Source: Cercozoa sp. M6MM (taxonomy: Eukaryota > Endomyxa: Ascetosporea). From it: a DNA stretch of 41,480 bases. Positions 1 through 11,429 of the stretch are shown here, in pieces. The translations under genes were made by a program, and so were the position numbers. The notes beneath the pieces are model-generated. The model worked only from the letters and a program-made list of their open reading frames with translations. It did no database searches and had not been told where the DNA came from. The stretch's first letter is position 1. Every line of letters starts with the position of its first letter. The stretch is from assembly GCA_040357565.1 (NCBI GenBank), contig JBDODJ010000099.1; one strand, written 5' to 3'.

Positions 1-185
1 GGGTACAGGGGGTAGGGAGTAAAGGGTAGGAGGTAGGGGTAGGGGTAGGGGTAGGGGGCAGGGGTACAGGGGGTAGGGAGTAAAGGGTAGGAGGTAGGGG
101 TAGGGGTAGGGGTAGGGGGCAGGGGGTAGGGGGTAGGGGTACAGGAGGTAAATGGGAGAATGGGGAGGGGGGGGGGTAAAGCTAC
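1..185. repeat. G-rich tract with two 61-bp tandem copies
   Basis: Two nearly identical 61-bp units lie at about 1-61 and 62-122, built from GGGGTA/GGGTA steps, followed by more of the same up to 178. On the minus strand this is C-rich (TACCCC), the composition seen in many introns on the right half of the window. It directly follows a minus-strand splice donor at 185, so it is most simply read as the start of an intron of the minus-strand gene at 186-860 that runs off the left edge. It resembles telomeric repeat composition but is too irregular to be called a telomere. Confidence 0.75.
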
Positions 186-860
186 AGGTGACAGCGTCCA
201 TGTCCCAGGCCGAGAGCACGAGTCGACTGAGCGACTTGCAGGACAACAAGTCGGACACGGCGTGCCGCACGAAACCGTCGAAGCGTGCGCTACCGACTCG
301 TGCCAGTGCCGCAGCTGTGATCCGCGCGGACCGTCCGTGTGGTCGCGGGCGTTGGAGAAACGCTGCCCTCGCCTCGTGCTGCTGCTGCCAGTTCGCCTGC
401 AGTCGGATCAGCTGCTTCTGTATCAACACCGATATACATTTATCTTAGTTCTATACACATGGACATGTACAATAAAAACATCTATCAGTTTACAGACAAT
501 AACATATCGTGTACATTATATATAAGTTTATATATATATATATATCTATGTATATGGATATCAAACTGGAGAATTCAACAAAGCTACAGCAGTTTCCGAG
601 TCCACAGGGATGCCAGTCGTGCCAACGTACTCGTCGTACGTAATCACTTGACCCTTCTTGCGACACCTGTCGCTCGCACGGTACACTGCCAGCGAACTCG
701 TGTTCAGCACCTGTGCGCGCTGCTTCAGCGCCACGCGCAGTGGCTCGAAACTCTCCCTAAAACAGAGCCAAACAGTGTCTGTTAATTCATCATTCTTCCT
801 GTAGTTTTAGCAAGCACCGTACCCAAGCTCAGCTTGCGACAACGAATGAATATCATACAT
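186..860 (-). CDS. Hypothetical protein, 3' part beyond the window
   Basis: I do not recognise this gene. Three minus-strand exons join in phase: 860-823 (start ATG, begins MYDIHSLSQAELG), 756-588 and 417-186. The exons are GC-rich in third positions, unlike the AT-rich introns between them; intron 2 contains a TATATA run. The visible product, about 146 residues, is basic and helical-looking (LKQRAQVLNTSSLAVYRASD; later WQQQHEARAAFL) with no membrane segment. The last exon ends in phase 1 at a GTAGCTTT donor, and the preceding exon ends at the same eight bases. The start overlaps by 14 bases, antisense, the possible start of the plus-strand gene at 847, so one of the two starts may be wrong. 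The gene continues off the left edge. Confidence 0.45.
516..548. repeat. TA-rich microsatellite in an intron
   Basis: A run of alternating T and A, interrupted by a few other bases, lies between the second and third visible exons of the minus-strand gene at 186-860. Confidence 0.7.
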
Positions 861-2331
861 CCCTGCCCTAACCGCCATGGGTGTCTGAACGGTGAACTGC
901 AGACACAAGATCAAAAGCGTGCCAGCGATCAGCAAACCACCCGACTGGAACAAACCAAGCAGTGTTCTTTGCCTCATACGCATCCTTTGAATGTGTTATC
1001 TGCACTGGCGGTCTCATTACTGCTAACAATGCAGTGAACGAGCAAGCACAACAATGAAGATCTTTGTTGTCTGACGTGGAGTACAATTGTAGCAAAATTA
1101 GTGCCCTTAGCGTGTGCATAGGTGTGCTGCTAGGATGGAAAGATGCCCCGAACTTGTTCACGGACGAGTTTCCGGAAGCCTGGTGGTCGTATGGTCATTT
1201 AAAGATGTTCTTGGTCACTTTTACAATTGTGTGGGCTTTTTCTGGTAATGTGCAACCCTTTTGTTCTTTGATGCAAGAAGGGCAAATGCTGGAAGCAATT
1301 CCCGTGCAGATTGCTTTGTCCGGAGCTATCAATGCATGGGTTGTGCAGCCATGCTGCCTGTCTTCTTCATGCGTCAAAACGTCGTCAGTGGCAAATTCGT
1401 GGCTACTTTCCAATAAATGCGTTGGCGTTGCTCACCCTTTGCACGAAGGTCACTATTTTACGGCAGTGCTAGACAGGCAAATTAGGGAGTTGCTCCGTCA
1501 CGATTCGATGGCTTACACCCACACTGTCTCCGTGCGTCGAGTGTATCTGTCTTTCAAGGACGACATGCTTCCTTGCAGTGCATTGCAAGCAATTCTGGAC
1601 ATGAGGTACCGGAAAAGGTCATCAAGTCTGTGCGTGTACGCAGACACGAAGCGCTTGGAGCGACAACAAAGTTGAAACAACCAAGTCGAAACGCCGTTGC
1701 AAAGGCAGCGAGTACACGTATCATATCACCCTGTTCGTTTGAGTCGCTTCCGCCCTTTCTCATTGCCCGCCTTTTCCGGCACTGGTGAGGAGAACGAGTC
1801 GGCGGCTCGCGCGGCGCTAGCGCTCCTCTCGGACCAAGCGACAAGTACTTCGGAAAGGCGCGTAAGCAAACGACTCATGGAAAGACTTGAAGACAACGCG
1901 AGTATGTTCCTTTCAAAATACTAAAGAAGCTTTCGAGCGTGGTATCGTGCCTGATGAAGATTGCTTGTTCGGCATCCTCGACGAATGCGATGTCAAAAGC
2001 GGCGGCTTTGTCCAGAAGGTATGAACTTCGAGACGAGTCCTATACCACAGAAAACTACATTATACACTGAAAATTCCTGCAGTTACTGTCGATACAGTCA
2101 CGACCCGGAGCGCGACGTTCCAGTGCCTTAGAAGCACTTGCAATGCTTCGACGAGAGTTGCTCGTCCCAGCAACGCAGTTCGTCAAACTGGTCAGAGCGC
2201 GTGCCTGGCGCCTCGAAGCCGCCGCCAAGCAGCGCATTCTCGAAGCCGAAGCAAAGGACGTGCTATTATCCTCCAGAAGTGGGACCAGCAGAACCACCAG
2301 TGGTGCGGTCCTAAGTTCGTCGTCTTACTAA
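847..2331 (+). CDS. Hypothetical protein with N-terminal membrane segments
   Basis: I do not recognise the family. A phase-consistent chain of exons is 1093-1244, 1278-1339, 1389-1398, 1467-1605, 1644-1711, 1799-1861, 1927-2018 and 2083-2331, ending at TAA. A possible first exon begins at ATG 847 and ends at 1033. The N-terminal half has two hydrophobic stretches (LNVLSALAVSLLLTM joined to ISALSVCIGVLLG, then HLKMFLVTFTIVWAFSG). The C-terminal half is soluble and helical, with the acidic block VPDEDCLFGILDECD and the basic block ARAWRLEAAAKQRILEAEAK. The end of the gene (from about 1467) is more secure than the beginning. The 10-nt exon at 1389-1398 is needed to keep phase but is doubtful. 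The stop is convergent with the gene ending at 2645. Confidence 0.42.
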
Positions 2332-2644
2332 GCAAGATCAGTCATGACGCAGCTAGCGTAGCAAAGCGGAGATCCAATTGGAGTACTGGTAGTTTTAGTT
2401 GAGTCTTTTATGGTTCTCGGTTTCCTATTTGATGCATTAAATCATGGGTCGCGTTGGTGATTTTGCCGCTGCCGGATCTCAGTCTTCCATAGACTGGGTT
2501 TCCTGATGTCCAGCCGTAACCAGGTCTTTGCGAGTAGAGGGCTGCAGATAGCACCCTGAGGGGTACTGCTGTTGTATGTTGTTAGTGTCATGTCGTGTCT
2601 TCTCACTGAGATAGTTCGAGGTCGAGCGTATATATGCAACGCAG
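2332..2644. other. Intergenic, convergent 3' ends
   Basis: No gene seen. This 313-base stretch separates the stop codons of the plus gene ending at 2331 and the minus gene ending at 2645. Confidence 0.5.
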
Positions 2645-3405
2645 TCAGTCACGGTACTCGTCAACATCGTCGTGACGGTCTGAATGGCGCACGAGAGCGT
2701 CGAGTTCGGGCACTGTGTAGAGTTGCCGTGCCTCGTGCAGCATCTGCGGCGACACGTGGCGCGCATCATCGACACGACGCAGCAGCGCGCGGCGTCGGCG
2801 CTTCTTTTCGCTCTCTGCAGTTACATCTTCCTGAGTCATCACAAGCACGGCAACACAGGACAAGGCAAACGTGTATACCCTCAGTGGCCTGAGAGGCCTC
2901 GGATCGACCACGCTTGTGGTGTGCGCGCATCACCTGTCGCGCCAGCAGGTACAGCAACTCGCTCAGTCGGTTGTCGTCCGAGTCAAGAGAGTGCCGGGAG
3001 CGAGAGGCGTGCGACGCAGCCAGTGCCAGCGACGACAGCGCAGAGTTGCCGCTACTTGACTCGCTCGTTGCCGATGACTGTGCATGCGTCGACTCGCCCG
3101 TGAGACGCAGAATATTGGCCAAGTCACTATGTGCGCACTCCTCCTTCGTCAGTTTCGCCTGTGACGACGGTGTTCCGCGCTGTCCCGTCGGCGCCTGTCG
3201 CAGCATCTGCGCTGCGGCTTTTCTCGTCTTTTTCCAGAAAGACACAAAATACGAAAAATAGAAATGCACCATCGATCTCGTCGTGGTCGACGCGTGTTCC
3301 TCCGATGCGAGAGTCTCGTGCGCACGCCGCCGATGGCAAGCTGGCTACCTGGTGATCCAGTCCAACCCGAGTGCGTCCTCGCCGACTTGACATCCAACCA
3401 CTCAT
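2645..3405 (-). CDS. Hypothetical small charged protein
   Basis: Three minus-strand exons join in phase: 3405-3349 (ATG; MSGWMSSRRGRTRVGLDHQ), 3206-2879 and 2826-2645, ending in TGA. The predicted product is about 188 residues: a basic N-terminus, a Ser/Ala-rich linker, a helical block near residue 115 (NRLSELLYLLARQVMRAHHK), a lysine/arginine cluster (SEKKRRRRALLRR) that could be a nuclear localisation signal, and an acidic C-terminal tail (DDVDEYRD). No signal peptide or membrane segment is present. I do not recognise a domain. The 142-base first intron could hide another exon. The gene is divergent from the membrane protein at 3927, with 521 bases between the starts. Confidence 0.55.
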
Positions 3406-3926
3406 TTCAGGACTGAGTCTCCAATCAAACCAATGGGCACTTTGAAGACTGTCAAACAGTTTGGGCACACCTGTACACACTCAGAAATGCCTAAGTTTTT
3501 AGTACACTCAATTTTGACGGTTTTCTTTTTTGTTTTGTTCTGAGCACGTTATTATGCATGACCGATAACATTACAGAAACGTTACTATAATATTACTGCC
3601 TAACTTACCGGATGTCACTGTAACCACGGCGACGGCCGAGTTCATCACAAAAACGCGGCACTTTCCCTCTGTCGTCCTGCTCCTGCAGGTCGAGAATTCC
3701 TGGTTTAGGGTTGGAATTCATAAAAGCACACGCTGTCGCTGGTCGTGAAGATAACGTATAAAAGTATTGTGTGTCAGTGCGGCCAGAAAGTGATCAAATG
3801 GGTCACCCGGTGAAACTCCTTTTCTGATGATCACAACATGACTTGCTCCTTTTCTGTCCAGCTTTTTATATCACTTGAGCTGCTGCTTAGGACATTCAAA
3901 CTGCAAGTGTGCCCTCTTTAGCCGCC
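3406..3926. promoter_or_regulatory. Shared upstream region of a divergent pair
   Basis: No coding sequence seen. The region lies between ATG codons at 3405 (minus) and 3927 (plus). A TATAAAA stretch lies near 3756 on the plus strand, about 170 bases upstream of the plus-strand ATG. This is only suggestive, because AT-rich matches are common here. Confidence 0.35.
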
Positions 3927-4699
3927 ATGACCGTTCTGGTATCGTTGCCGTTTTTTGTTGTTTTCTTGTTTTCCCTTTGCTCTCGGAAACTCTTCATTTT
4001 TCCAGCACTATCGCCTCCTCACCGCTGCCGTTGCGTAAGTTGTGCAATCTCCTTGGGCTAAACGTAACATCTGTACTGTAGTGCCGGCAACGTTGTCGCC
4101 CTAATTTTTGCCGTAACACACCTTGAAAAAACTGCATCCGGCGGGCGAATGAGAAAGATACTGTATGGCTTGGTTGCGTTGCACAGTGGTCGCATATCGA
4201 CGACTTGCGTCAGTGGCACAAGGACACAGAGCCGCTTGATCCGCTGAGTACAGTCATCTCTTTCAGTGGTCTCACTCATTCAGTTGATGCTGATATTTGT
4301 GTTATTTCTCTAGTCGGCGATATGCGCAAAACCGTGGCGATTCAGGCTTATGCGCTCATGCTTGGTGCTTCCGTGATGTCGATCATTGGCGTTTTGGCAC
4401 TGGGCCTGACGACTTTCGCCTTGTCCAGCGGGTTCTCCAAGGTCGGCGGCGTCGTTGGCTTTTTTGCGTATACACTGCCCCCCCCCTGTGCTTGACTCTC
4501 TGTGTGGCAACAGTACGCATGTATTTTTAGTTCGATTTGGTGGCTCGCCGCCGCGATCCACGCGGCCGACAAGTTCAGCGACTCGGACTGGGGCACTGAG
4601 CCAACTGACGTCGACTCTTTCAACAGCAGCATTGCGAATATGTTTATGGCTCTCCTGATGAGCCTGACGGGCGGCTTTGTCTACAAATCCGTGGTCTGA
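3927..4699 (+). CDS. Four-span membrane protein
   Basis: The start ATG lies in a gccgccATG context and is followed after only 12 bases by an intron. Later exons are about 4005-4033, 4082-4112, one from about 4188 to the donor near 4250, one from about 4315, and a last one ending at TGA 4699. The product, about 150 residues, has four hydrophobic segments: LLTAAVAAGNVVALIFA, YALMLGASVMSIIGVLALGL, CIFSSIWWLAAAIHAADKF and ANMFMALLMSLTGGFVYKS. Loops are short and the N-terminus is only about 8 residues, so the size and topology resemble MARVEL-like or other small tetraspan proteins. I cannot assign a family. A further possible exon at 4887-5032 encodes another hydrophobic segment, but no splice phase joined it cleanly to this gene. 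Confidence 0.65.
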
Positions 4700-4886
4700 G
4701 GGCTCGGAACACTCGATGGCGCTCCAATACGACGTTGATTTTTTCCATTATTTTGAGTTTGTGTTTGATCTGTCAACTTTGGTCCCGAGCGCTTCAAAAG
4801 CTAAATGACGCTGCAAGCACTAGAAGTTTTAGTGTTTCCTGTGCTCAACTGGACACAGTAGTTATCTTTGGCAGCAGCCCTGTTGT

Positions 4887-5032
4887 CCCAAATGCAACAG
4901 AATCTGGACAACGGACAAAACGATGAACAACTGAGCGAGCTTCTTATTGTTGCGACTTTTTCTGTGCTGGCATTCACGTCGTTGCTGACGGTGTACACCT
5001 GCCTCGTAGCGTTTCTATCTCCAGAACAGTAA
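4887..5032 (+). CDS. Possible small membrane ORF or terminal exon
   Basis: An open frame beginning MQQNLDNGQNDEQLSELL continues into a hydrophobic segment (VATFSVLAFTSLLTVYTCL) and ends at TAA 5032. It could be a last exon of the four-span gene just upstream, or a separate small gene whose first exon lies in 4700-4880. Donors I tried upstream left the frame out of phase. Confidence 0.3.
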
Positions 5033-5194
5033 AACCAGAAATTGGGTTCGGTTGTCTTGAATTTGAGGAGTTTTGTGTTGTGTGCTCGCCGACTGTAGAG
5101 GAAGCGGAAGTCGGTGTGGCCGGTCTATTTCTCGAGATGGGAACTCTTTCTGCGGCACACGCAGCGGCGGCGACAGCGACGAAGCGAAAGCAGC

Positions 5195-5216
5195 AGCAGC
5201 AGCAGCAGCGGTCCGG
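5195..5216. repeat. CAG trinucleotide run
   Basis: About seven CAG units lie just upstream of the predicted start of the OSCA-type channel gene. In the channel's reading frame they would give polyserine if translation began further upstream. Confidence 0.7.
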
Positions 5217-5221
5217 ACGAG

Positions 5222-8200
5222 ATGTACACCATGAAATCCGTCGAAAGCATAGTGGCCCACGCCGCTTTCTCTCAGCCACCCGCCGTCTCGCAAGTGTTCG
5301 AGCTTGCTTTCTTCTCGTTGTCGCACCTCGTCTTTGGGCCTGTCGTACTGGGCAAGGAATACGTCGCATGGCTCAACTCTCGGCAAGAACTCATCGAAAG
5401 CAGCAGTCCGAGCGAAACCGCCGTCAGCGAAATCGAAATGATCGAAAACACTCGAAATTTTGTCCCTCGACGGCGTCGCTCTTCGCTCGTTAGTTTGGGG
5501 TACCTTATCGATAAGGTGTTTTGTTTGTCGTGTATGTTTCTCCATTTGCAAAATGCATGAAACAGAACGTCGAAACTGGTGCGAAAAATGCGCCGATTCG
5601 CTCGCAAAACGGCCGACGCCGGCGTCTATTTTCCGTCTGTTGGACTCGTGGCTTTTCTTGTTCTACGTTGTCATATTTTCGTCGAACTGTGCATATTTTG
5701 TTGGTCCCAGGACGGAGCAGCAATGTTGCATTTCCTGAAGTTGTCGCTTTTGCTTTCAATTGGACTGCTCGTCATCAACGCCGGCGTGCTCATTCCCTCT
5801 TTTCTGACCGGTAAAAATTTGACAGTAAATATTTATAAAAGTGTGAAAATGAGTTTGCCTTCAGTTGACAGTTTAAATTTAATTCAGAAAAGGACAGGAA
5901 TAATAACGATTTGGACAAACTGTCAGTTTTGTCACTCGCAAGCGACAATGGCAGGTGCACAAGACTATAATGGGACTGAACAACTGACATGCAGTTAATG
6001 TTTGTTTTTTGTTTAGATGGTGGCTCTTCACTTTTGCGGCTTTCTCCGTCGTTCTTGTGGTGAAACTGGCTTTGCTGAAGTGTGTTGTTTCACCGAGAGT
6101 TTGCGCAACACAGACAAGTTTCGGGTTGCGGTCGTTTTGGTCGAGTTACGTCATCATGCAAAAACTGTGGATGACAGTAAATTTACATTTGGACCTTCCG
6201 TTTAATTCGCTTCCTCTGTTTGGAGTTCAATTTGTGTATGTTCGAAGAGAAAGCTGTCCGGAGAAGACGGTCCAGTGACGGGTTTGGACTTGGAAGCTTT
6301 GCTGTCGACGGTGAGTTGAGCCAGAGTTTTGATTAAGTTTAATATTAATAAATCTCTTCAATTTATGCCAGTTTGTTTCAGAGAGTGGCCCTGATTCGCG
6401 GTTTGCCAGCACGCCTGCGATCGGCCGAAGCACTCGAGCACTATCTTCACACGGTAGTGTTTGTCAAAAGTACGGTGTATCGAGTGGTTTGACTTGTTGT
6501 GGGGTCAGTGCATTCCGTGGCTGAGGGGAAGTGGAAGAATACAAAAAATCGTGGTTCTTCACAGCGCCAATCAAGTTCGGTAATTTCTCGCTCAACGTTG
6601 TACCACAAACTGAGTTTTCTCTTGCTGGCAGACATCGACTGCGTGCTCTGCAAGCAGTAGCGGAGGACATTGTGCACAAAGTGCGCAAACACAATCGAAG
6701 GCAGAAGCGTTTTCGCTGGTGCAGCCGCGAGTCGGACCAAGAAGACTCAAACCTCGAGTTTCAGACTTTTGAGATTCGACCGCTCTTAAACGAACTTTCG
6801 TCACTCGTCGATGATTTTCGTAGTTTTCATTTTCTGGTTTGCTTTATTTTGCCCTTCCTTATTTTAACGTTCGTGTTTTTCGAAGGAATCGCGCTCGAAC
6901 AGGAGGACGATGTGTTCAAAGAGAGTCCGCATGCGCAAACTGTCGCTATTCTGTGCAGTGACATGGCCACTGTAAACTGACACTTGTTCGATCTCGTACC
7001 CTTTTAGTTTATACTTTAAAATTTATAGTTTGGTCTGCCCGTGTGACAGGCAACTGCAATCGGAAACATGTGGCTTTCGCCTGAGTCGGTATACAGCTTG
7101 CTCCTACATTTACTTCACGTACAGACTCGAAACCATACTTGTAGGACCAACTGTTGACACACGCAAACGTTGCCGCTAGAGACATTGACTGGAGTCAAGT
7201 GGACGTTCCGCCTGTCGTAAACGAGAAGAAACGACGCACTTCAAACGTACACAAAATGCACTTCATTGGGTCAGTTGTTTAGAACTGAATGTGTCACTGA
7301 CAGTGCCTGTTGGCTGGAGTGATTGTTCTTTGGAGTTTCCCGGTGGCGTTTGTGCTTTCGTGGGCTCGCTTAGACCGCCTGACTGATACGTTTGGCTTCC
7401 TCGGTTTTATCAACGATGCGCCGTCTGCTGTGCGAGCGACCGTTCAGTGTAAATTTGTGTTTCCAGTTTCTCTTTTTTGTTTAAATTTATTGTCGTCAGT
7501 TTCAGCTTGTTTTGATGTTTGACGTGCAGCTTTGCTGCCCGTGCTATCGCTAACGATTCTTCTTTTCATCATCAAACGGGTACTGTAAGTTACAGTAAAG
7601 TTGCCACATAGACAGGCTTCAGGGTTGTTGTTAACTTTAGTCGATCCTGATGCGACTGGCGCGCCGGGTATTCTAGCTTTTTTGATTCTTCCATTGTTTA
7701 ATTTTTGTCTCAGGTGAGTGCGATTCGACACCAACAAAACACCTGGGCGGCCGAAGCTTTCACTGTGAATTTTGCCTTCCTGTTTTGTGCTGAGTTGGAT
7801 TGAAACAACTTCCGAAATTTAGTCGCTACTGTTCGTGCACGGTTTCTTGCTCTTCTTGGTGTCGGTGACCTTCTTCAACGCCTTCGAAGAGATCGAAAAG
7901 GACCCGTCGAACCTGGTGGACATCTTTGCCTCCAACGTGCCGACAGCTTGGCGAACGATGGCGTTTTTCGTGCTGGTCAAAACGGCCCTTTTGCCGCTCA
8001 AGCTGCTACGATTGAAAACTTTGTTTCAGTATTTGTTTCTGCGCGCACTTCGCAAGGGTGCTCTAGTCTCACCCCTTCGCATTACCCCGATTGGTCTACC
8101 TTTGTTGCTGCGACACAGTGGCGAAACGGCAGAACGCATCGCAGGAGTTGGGTCCACCTTTGCCGCCAGTGGTGTCGCTGATGGATGGTGTGTTTTTTGT

Positions 8201-9381
8201 CTTTAGTTTTCTTGTATCTTTCTCATTTTGGTGCTAAACAACACAGACGAAGGCAAAGGTGCCGACTGGTCACAGTACACGTGTCCCAACATGTGGTAGT
8301 CGGAGGTAAGATTACAGCTCTGCCTTTCTTTCAATGTGCCTTTGCTTAAAGTAGATGATACTGATAGGTGCCCGAGTGGCTACTAATTCTGCACATATCG
8401 ATTCTGTTGGCTCCGATTGCTCCGTACACTTTTCAGTGTCTACCAAAGAGGTTCAGTTGCCTCTCATACGTCTTTGGTGAGTGCAGATTGATTCTCGTGT
8501 GCAGTACGATGTACTTGTGAGTTGTTCCTCTATCCCTATTGTTCATACGTGTCAGACAGATGTACTAGTAGTATATTTTCATCACTAGTCTATATAATTA
8601 CTGTTAACATGGAAATAAAAAATGATGCACTGGTCATATATCCCGGATTATGGATGCACAGTGCGGTAGCCCTTTGTGTCATGTCGGTCGAGTTGACACA
8701 CGTGCGACTGCCGGTGCTGCCGTACGCAGGAGGCACCGTGTGGCTACACCTGGCGCTGTGCTACACGCTGTCGATGTGCTTCTCACTGGTGGTGTGGATC
8801 GTCGTGATTGCCTCGCGTGCCACCGGCCTGCTGGCGCTGCTGTCGCTCGTACTGCTCGCCTTGGCCGCCATCGCTGTCTATAGTTTGTACCCTCCACTGT
8901 CCTTCGTTTTCCTAAAGTTTCGTACATCTTATTGCCTCGGTACAGGGGCAGCGAAACCAGAGCGAGATTCGCGCGTGCGACGGAGGCCATGCCACTCGAA
9001 ATCATCGCTCGATTGGACCGCTTTCATCAGGTGAAAACTCTGCTTTTCTTGTATCCTCCTGGGTCTATGTTTACCTTAACCCCCCCCCCCCCCCCATAGA
9101 TCCTCCCGGCCAGCGAAGAGAGTGACGAGAAAGAAACAGAAGAAACGCGACTTGAACTGCCCGTGTACGAGCGACCCGACCTGCTGCTTTGGAGGGCCGT
9201 CTTGCGCGACAGTATTGCTCTGTCTTTCTGACAATATTCCAGTACTTAAATGCATTTTGCCTTGTGCTCAGTGACGATTTGGCAGCAGCGTTTCTGGGAC
9301 TACGTTCGCGAGCACGACGTCGACCAGTCGCGAGGTGCTGCTGCCACTAACTCTGAAAGAAACTCCGACCTCTCCGACTAA
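5222..9381 (+). CDS. OSCA/CSC1/TMEM63-type cation channel
   Basis: This is a multi-exon member of the OSCA/CSC1/TMEM63 family, osmo- or mechanosensitive cation channels of cell membranes. Phase-closed early exons are 5222-5499, 5566-5638, 5711-5810, 5888-5954 and 6017-6081. Family landmarks appear in order: an N-terminal span (FELAFFSLSHLVFGPVVLG), VYFPS, a TM segment ending in PSFLTG, the cytosolic NDLDKLSVLSL, VALIRGLPARLRSAEALEHY of the RRM-like cytosolic domain, SPESRDIDW before the channel core, WSFPVAFVLSW, SLLPVLSLTILLFIIKR, LLFLVSVTFFNAFEEI, and late spans (LILHISILLAPIAPYTF, SLVVWIVVIASRATG). The soluble tail ends in TAA 9381. The linker between VYFPS and the next span is much shorter than in plant OSCAs. 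Two joins near 8300-8620 did not close in phase, so that part is approximate. The start codon could lie upstream of 5222. Confidence 0.83.
9079..9098. repeat. Poly-C run in an intron
   Basis: An uninterrupted C homopolymer of roughly 18 bases lies just before a splice acceptor near the 3' end of the OSCA-type gene. It probably serves as the pyrimidine tract of that intron. Confidence 0.7.
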
Positions 9382-9573
9382 CGACGCGCGACTCTGCAGT
9401 TGAGTTTCTCAGTGTGTAGTATATCGATCACGGCCCAGCCAAGCATCTTTGATTTATGCCAAGAATTCTTCCCAGTTGTGATCGCGCAAGAAAAAGTTGG
9501 TCATGCTCGTACTTTCCTTGCGATTTAAGCTGAGCACGTGCACTAATTTGCGTTGTATTTTGCCGGTAAAACG

Positions 9574-10838
9574 ATGATGAACCTGACCAAGGCACTGGTG
9601 TTGCTGGGCGTTGCGGCATCGACGCTCGCTGAGAGTGTGGTCGGCTGGATGCCGTTCCCGTTCTCTCACGCCGAGCACTTTGCCGAGCACGTCGACGTGC
9701 CAATCCACCAGTTGGAGCAGCTTGTCCGTGGGTACGTATTGAGTCAAGAACAAGTTGACTTTGACCTTTGAGTTCCTTGATGTTCCCTGGGCAGAGACGA
9801 AAACCTGCCAATTTGGCCGACTGCGTTCAATTCCACCCTGATTAAAGGTAATAATCTCAGGGTGGTGTGTAGTCTGATCTAGTGTGAGTTCCTGCAGTCG
9901 GCGAGCATCACAACAACGAGATCAAGTGGGCGAAACTCTACTACGACTACGGACTTAAGCGTAACTCAACTTCAGTTTTGCTTTGTTTTTTGTTTGCGTA
10001 AATTACTATAAGCGGCATTGCTCGTATTCAAACAGGCGGCGGTGCCTCTCGATTCGACTTTTTCCACGAGTACGTCGAAGTCGATCACAACAACGAATTC
10101 CGTCCGCAATGGTTCTTTTGTTTTCTCACCTTTTCGTATAGCGTAGTGTGAGAGGAAGAGATGCATCTCGTGTTGCAGGCCAATTCGCTGCAGTATCATC
10201 TTTAACGGCTTCGATGTCTGGCACGTCGATCCGGAGAAGTGAGTTTTTGCTATCTAAAATTTAGTTTGACATAATTTAGAGATACCAATTCTTTTCCAAT
10301 GTTGGCAGGAAGCAGTGCAGTCACCGCTCGTCGAATCTGCCGTCTGTGAACCCGGCCTTTGTGCTGCTGCTGGGTTTGTTCTCTCAGTTTCGTTCGTTTC
10401 TGTGTCACATAATAATATCCAAGTAACTTTTGTAGGTGCCGTTGAAGCTGGCGAATACAACTTCCGCGGTGTCAAGGCTTCGCGATGGCGCTACACTGTG
10501 CGTTGACACTTTCCACTTTAGCACAACGATGGTGATGATTTGACAACCATAGGACCCGGACGTTCCGTCACACCAAACGGCCTACTTTGCTCTGCGAAAC
10601 GACAACTCGATTCCGCTGCGTTCCATGAACCAGGTCAACGATCCAGGTACAGGATAAAGTACTCGAAGCTTGTTTTATTGTGTTTGCTGCTTTGAGCTTG
10701 AGGTCTGTCTTTGTGTCTCAACTCAACTCAGGTGCCACCGACTACGTTGATGTATACGTGGGTCCGCAAGACGAGTCCACCTTTGACATTCCCGACTACT
10801 GCTTCACGAACCCACAAATTCCAAGCTTTTGCGACTGA
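9574..10838 (+). CDS. Secreted protein with four conserved-looking Cys, family unknown
   Basis: The gene starts at ATG 9574, with a second in-frame ATG three bases on. An N-terminal signal peptide (MMNLTKALVLLGVAASTLA) is followed by a predicted mature chain of about 235 residues, ending at TGA 10838. Exons include 9574-9731, 9796-9848, about 9899-9960, and later ones to the last at about 10732-10838; the phases I checked close. Mature-chain landmarks are KLYYDYGLKRGGASRFDFFH, then CSIIFNGFDVWHVDPEKKQC, and a C-terminal DYCFTNPQIPSFCD. The cysteines suggest two disulfides. No membrane segment follows the signal peptide, so secretion or a vacuolar location is likely. The YYDY...RFDFF then C...IIFNG order is vaguely like ependymin-type secreted proteins, but I would not assign that family. 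Confidence 0.7.
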
Positions 10839-11429
10839 AGCGAGGCTCTCGTCTCTGGAGTCCCTCGCCTGCAGGCGGTACCGTACGGTAGCGAACGACG
10901 CGGATTGATTCGTGTTGATACAGCATATCGATATCGTATCGTATAGACGAGCACACTTTCCACCGTCGAGTAAAGTGCAGCGCAGTATAGCCCGTCCCCG
11001 CCCGAGTGCCTCAGCCGACGCGAGCCTACCGATCATCACCGATCATCGCATCAATTCGACTGCCTAACAAGAGACTGAAATCTATAATGCTCAGCTCAGT
11101 TCGGTTCAGTTCTGTCTGTCAGTTGCGTTGCGTCACGTCAGTTCGAATTTCGATTCACTCACGCGCAAAGAGGCTGGGTGCTTTGACTTAAAGTCGTCAC
11201 AGCCATAAATTTACAAGGCGCGCCATTGGCGCACTCGGTCCAGTGATCGACGCCTTCGAATTCGTTCGTGCGAAGTTATTTGGTTTTCTTCCAGTTATCC
11301 GAACCTGGGGCAAAAACTAAAATCCGACTTGGATTCCTTGCCTGAATCGGATTGGGCTTAAGTGCAATAAGGCACTGCACTGTATTTCAACGGCAATTTG
11401 ACACATCTATCCAGCACTGGCAAAGTTGC
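10839..11429. other. Intergenic, no gene seen
   Basis: No convincing exon. The perfect 12-base palindrome TACCGTACGGTA lies at 10879-10890, shortly after the preceding stop codon. Short CGATATCG/GTATCG repeats follow near 10925-10945. The 5' end of the next gene may extend into the right-hand part. Confidence 0.5.

Noticed and set aside
1-178. A true telomere at the left edge
   Set aside because: The units are irregular (61-base period, mixed GGGTA, GGGGTA and AAAGGG) and follow a plausible splice donor, so an intron is the simpler reading.
1902-1926. Apparent 25-base intron (GTATGT...TACTAAAG) in the plus-strand hypothetical gene
   Set aside because: A normal 65-base intron with a GTAAGC donor at 1862 and the same acceptor closes in phase and gives a better chain, so an ultra-short intron is not needed.
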